Origin: Diorhabda sublineata
Lineage: Eukaryota > Arthropoda > Insecta > Coleoptera > Chrysomelidae
Direction: 5' to 3'
DNA length: 64,000 bases
Assembly: GCF_026230105.1 (NCBI RefSeq)
Contig: NC_079483.1
Coordinates: 10,409,312 to 10,473,311, forward strand
Both the position numbers and the translations under genes were made by a program. Position 1 is the stretch's first letter. The number at the start of each line of letters is the position of its first letter. Below are positions 59,721 to 64,000 of this stretch, piece after piece. A model generated the notes under the pieces. The model saw only the letters and a list, made by a program, of their open reading frames with translations. It searched no databases and was not told the origin of the DNA.

Positions 59721-60680
59721 GATCGTGATTAAGTCCTTTTTGCAAAGTTAAGTAATTTTTAAACTTTTATACGCGGTTTAAACTGAAAAATAAAAAAAGA
59801 AAAAAAGATACAATTCTAGATCGACGGTATTTGAGGCTCAGCATCTAGATTGTTCTAGATAAAAGCAGGGATAACAAATGAAGAAAATAAATTCGAAAAA
59901 TTAAATGAAGAATAAACACGAAGCAAGAACCAAATAGAGAGAAAACAAAAATTGGTATTATTTAGAGGTATAAGTATCGACATAGAGCAGAGGTGTATAG
60001 GGCAGCTCAAAATATGACGATTGACGGCAATTTACTTCCTGCCTGAAAGCTAGGTCAGAAATTTCGTAAAAAACTTTTTTCACAACATTTTAACTTGAAA
60101 ATACCTTCTGTACATTTTATAAGACTATCGAAGGCTTTGAGTAATGATAAGTAGATGGCAATCGAACCATCGAACCCAGCTGGAGTATGAGAAATGTAAA
60201 GTCATCGCTTAAATAAAAAGATTCGGGGGAGACAAAAAATTATTGGAAACCAAAATTGTTGGTTGGTTGTCTATTAGTGAACTGTCAGTTAAACCGTGCC
60301 GTATTTATATCGATAGTTTTTATTATCAAGTGAAACTAATAAAAAGTAGTGAATAAATAAGAAGGAAGGAAATATTATGTTCATCTGCAGGTGGGACAGA
60401 TTTAGCTCTAGGAATCTGAACAACCTAACTTTCTATATATTGTATATTTCACCCCCTATCTTGAGCCAAGGATTGGCTTTTGATAAATATCAATTTCATA
60501 GTTTTGATGGCAAAAATATTATTTTCTAAACGAAATCTTTCTGGTAGATCTTAAAAAAAGTTGATGAAGTACATAATTTCACCAGACGTAAAAGGAGATT
60601 GCCAATAAAAGAGATGGCGTTGTACAACAAGGTCCAGCCTTTATTGATAATTAGTCTAGCACTGTTATGATTCAAACAAG
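59721..60680. other. Gene-free AT-rich stretch
   Basis: Purine-rich sequence after the putative primer-binding site. No readable retroelement protein. Confidence 0.35.
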
Positions 60681-60689
60681 GATTTTTCG

Positions 60690-61070
60690 GCTGATGACCC
60701 ATCAATTCGATGTTTTGACTATACAAAAACTTTTTTGTTTGAGTGTGTGAGAGCTCGCATTGTTGTGGTAGATAATTATTCTTCTTCTGCGATTGGTATG
60801 GGAAGTACTTCGTACGTGAATAAGTTTTATTAGATTTGAATGTGTTTTCAAAGACTTATACAGTCGATTTTTGTTTAGTTCCGTGTCTTTTGAATCATCA
60901 CGAATGATTTTTTTTAAGCACTTTTTTGCACTAATTGACTCGACCTGTTTTTAGAGGTTGTCAAATGTCAAATTATGTGGTATCCAACATGAAAAAATCT
61001 TCTTGACAGCCAAATGTTGATGCAATATTAAATGTATGCGAATGGAGCTAATGCATAGATTCATAGAAAA
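60690..61070 (-). mobile_element. Mariner fragment, third copy of the family at 9000
   Basis: Starts within the transposase on minus (SQNIELMGHQP, matching SQNIELKGHPP at about 9290) and continues through the degraded HDNA region to the N-terminal or 5' end, where TTGACAGCCAAATGTTGATG matches the block near 10528. The 3' third of the element is missing. Confidence 0.65.
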
Positions 61071-61566
61071 TCATAGCATGAAAATGTTTTTTTACAAAGA
61101 TGAATGTTTCAAGTATCTGTGAACAACGAATAGCATTTTATAACAACACTTTCTGCGTACTTTCACCATTAAACATGTCAAACTTGGTGATGGCAATGTT
61201 GCCATATCTTACAATTTGAGTTGCAACTATCATTTTAAGAACATAAAAAGGATTTTAACAATATGTAATGAAGTTTGACAACGTTGACAAGGAAATTATT
61301 GATATTATCAAGGAGTTTGAGGAAAGGCTCTAAGTACTGATTAATAATGATTGATACTGGAATCTGATATAATGAGTGTCATGTTGAAAATCACAAAAAC
61401 CTAAGAAGTATCATAAATATTCATATATTTGTAGAAAAATTAGGAAAAATGCAAAAGTAACAAAGAAATAAAATAGTATAAGATGACTTACAAAGGCTAT
61501 TTTATAGGTTTGAACCAATAGCGAAAGGTTTTAACATGTAAATATCCCTGAAGGAAACCAAATCTT

Positions 61567-61865
61567 TCACAGTATCCAGAGAACCGAGAAGATATAGACC
61601 AGAGCAGAGAACATCATAATTAAGCGGATTTTAAGAGTTACTGAAATACGAACGCTGAGATCAATAGCCAGACACAAATTATTTGACCGTAAGAGATATG
61701 ATGAAATAAGAGAGATATGTGACATACAGGATGTAGTGAGATGGGCGAGAAATCGGTGAAGGGAATGGAGAGACCACGTGGACAAAATGTCAAATGACCA
61801 TTTGGCAAAGATTGCATAGGATGAAAAGCGACCACCAGGACGACCACTCACAAGATGGTAGACAT
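61567..61865 (+). mobile_element. LINE 3'-end fragment
   Basis: Plus strand: EIRTLRSIARHKLFDRKRYD then EIREICDIQDVVRWARNR, EWRDHVDKMSNDHLAKIA and KRPPGRPLTRW. This matches the LRxxxGxxxxDRxRN...VxWxxxRxxEWxxHVxRM...GRPxxRW ending of many insect LINE polyproteins. A few stops are present. Confidence 0.75.
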
Positions 61866-64000
61866 CAGATTAAGTCCTCATGTACGATGAAGAAGAAGCA
61901 AAAGTAGCTATAAATTTGAAGAAATATGCTGCAAATTGGGCAAATTTATCTGTGGTGTTTATATATGCACAATACGCATTCTGCATATAATTCAACTTGG
62001 CAATAATTGTTGCAATGTGAAATAAAACAAAATTGTTCACTAAAACAATATATTTACAACTAAATTTAATTTAAAAAATATATCAATATTTTCCTAAAAC
62101 ATAAACAACAACTCTGTAATAAAAAATAAATAAATATCACATTCAAACAGGAACTTCTGCTTTATCCAATCAAACCACTTTTTATTTTTGTTGATTTTCA
62201 TAACTCTGAAAAGAAAAAAAAATACTATCAAACATAAAATTATCATTCGATTTGAAATGCAATCAATATTTAATCATAATAGATTATGAGAATAATCACG
62301 ACTTTGTACAGTATTTAAATCTCTTCCATACCCCATATTTGTTCTACTGACACAATTGAGACGGATTCTCACGAAGTCTTAGGTAAGTGTGAATACATCT
62401 ACTGCATTAATCACTTGTAATGCTTAATGCAATAGTTATACAGAGAATATAATTACTTTAAGTATATTAATGATTATGAAGAAGAAATTCGAATTTGCAG
62501 GTAGGGTACCACGTTTGGAAGTACATATTATAAGACTCCGTGGGAACCCTACTTTATTTTAAATTGTGAAGAAGCGATAGTTAGTGAACTTGTGGCTTAA
62601 GGATGCTTCAATCTTGTTGTAATCAACGTCAAAAAGAAGTAAGTCGGATGAGAGGATGAAACTGTGTAGCTCAAGCTAAATTATTACGCAAAAAAACTTT
62701 ATAATAGATGAGATCTTAGAGCATTTTATGCATAAGATGTTTGGTAACACACGTGACATATGATAGATGTCACTAGTGGCAGTTGACAGATGACAAGGGA
62801 AAGATGACACCAGTGATTTATGACAGGTATATTTTGAGGTGATAATGCGTGAATTATAAATATTTTTAAGTGTCAATTTCGTTATATAATAGCCACACCT
62901 GGTATATTATTTCGTATATGCAGTTTAATAAAGCGTGTAGAAGATGTAGGTGACGTTAGCAGGTCTTTCAATTTTACATACCAAAAACGTGAATAGTGTT
63001 TCTTTCGAAACGTCGATTTTGTAGAAGAATATTAATTTATAGCTACATCAATGTATCAATCGATGATTGAAATTATCTATTGAATCAGTACTCAATAATT
63101 TTATCAAAATTAGCTTTGTATTTATCACTTTCATTCTATAACTAATATATTTAATATGAAAAGAAAATTAATTGCGTATTCTGCTACTAAATATTTTCAT
63201 AAATATTTTGAAAATTCAATATTTAAAGATTTGAGACAATTTGGTTTAGTTTTTCTTTCAAAATATCCAGCGAATGCAGAGATTTATTGTCGTTATCGAA
63301 CAACATTCTTTTTCTTCAATTATTAAGGTTGTTTTTATTCAGATTAGGCTTCAAAATATATAAGTAAATTAGCATAATAATGGTCAGGTGTTATTTTGTC
63401 TTCTTCTAAATTATTAGTATATAAGGTATAACGGTGTACCTTAGTATTATCTACTGTGGCACATTGAGAGAAACATTCACTTGATATACTTTTCAAAATA
63501 TGCAAACATTTGCATTTCTAATGGCAAACAGTTTTTGATCTGCATCTAGAAATCGTGGCGCACACCTTGCAGATACCTTTTTCATATGTTGCAATCGACC
63601 CTCTCTAAAGCACGTATTTTCGAAGTAGTTACAATAAATTACTATCTCGGATGTTCAGAATGTGGTAAGTAAAATGGTCTGTTTTAAAGGCAGAGAACCG
63701 CTTACAAACCATTTCCTGTGATAGAGCAATATCAGAATAATGTTCACGTAACTTTTCCTTAGTTTTGTAAATTGTTTTTCCGTGTAAACCATGGTTTACG
63801 TTATATGAGAATCAAAATCAATCGATGGGTCAGATTTATGTGAAATTTTACTAGATGGTATTCGAAAAGGTCAAATATTTTACATTGAATTATTGAAACA
63901 CTCGCCAATACTATCACGGAAAATGCTCTTCCAAACTATCCAACATTATACCACCTAGAGCAGTATTTGCAAGACCTACTCGACGAGCAGATGTAGCTCA
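61866..64000. other. Gene-free terminal stretch
   Basis: About 2.1 kb of AT-rich DNA in which I see no gene, RNA or transposon domain. A run of GATGACA-type repeats occurs at about 62757-62825 (TGACATATGATAGATGTCAC, then GACAGATGACA). Confidence 0.4.

Overview
The window looks like AT-rich insect nuclear DNA, most likely a beetle or another holometabolous insect. The evidence is short exons with GT-AG introns, insect-type proteins, short TTAGG tracts, and a dense load of decayed mariner, pogo/Tigger, PIF/Harbinger, Merlin-like and hAT-like transposons and non-LTR retrotransposons. No intact transposon was found. The order assignment is inference; there is no bacterial, plasmid or phage signature.

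Seven cellular genes can be supported. Most were assembled exon by exon by checking that reading frame and intron phase agree. (1) A fatty-acid-binding-protein-like gene on + (exons 2975-3144, 7331-7438, 7767-7817; first exon not found). (2) ANKRD49 on - (20599 down to 19881, 3 exons, 193 aa). (3) An FBXO22-like F-box gene on + (21021-25353, 6 exons), head to head with ANKRD49 with 421 bp between start codons. (4) A MADF-domain regulator on - (33735 down to 31276, possibly on to a BESS-like exon at 29203-29039). (5) Cytochrome c oxidase subunit 6A on + (35060-35395). (6) CHCHD3/MIC19 on - (37193 down to 36388). (7) A pickpocket-type DEG/ENaC sodium channel on - from 51160 down to 37633. Its eight exons, one of them only 63 bp, are spread over 13.5 kb with transposon debris in the introns.

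Layout: 1-2.9 kb LINE debris; 2.9-7.9 kb FABP gene with a mariner deletion derivative in its intron; 8-19.2 kb a transposon graveyard with a 21-bp minisatellite (11.6-12.6 kb) and a Merlin-like element with long inverted repeats (18.6-19.2 kb); 19.9-25.4 kb the ANKRD49/FBXO22 pair; 25.4-31.2 kb gene-poor DNA with a LINE and a transposase; 31.3-37.2 kb the MADF, COX6A and CHCHD3 genes; 37.6-51.2 kb the channel gene; 51.8-64 kb transposon fossils around a 13-copy, 247-bp satellite (55.5-58.7 kb).

The genes do not form one pathway. COX6A and CHCHD3 both serve the mitochondrial inner membrane and lie tail to tail. The most unusual observations are the trimeric higher-order pattern in the satellite, repeated tandem duplications at intron ends of the FBXO22-like gene that copy splice sites, the widely dispersed channel gene with a micro-exon, and the altered ligand-anchor residues of the FABP-like protein.
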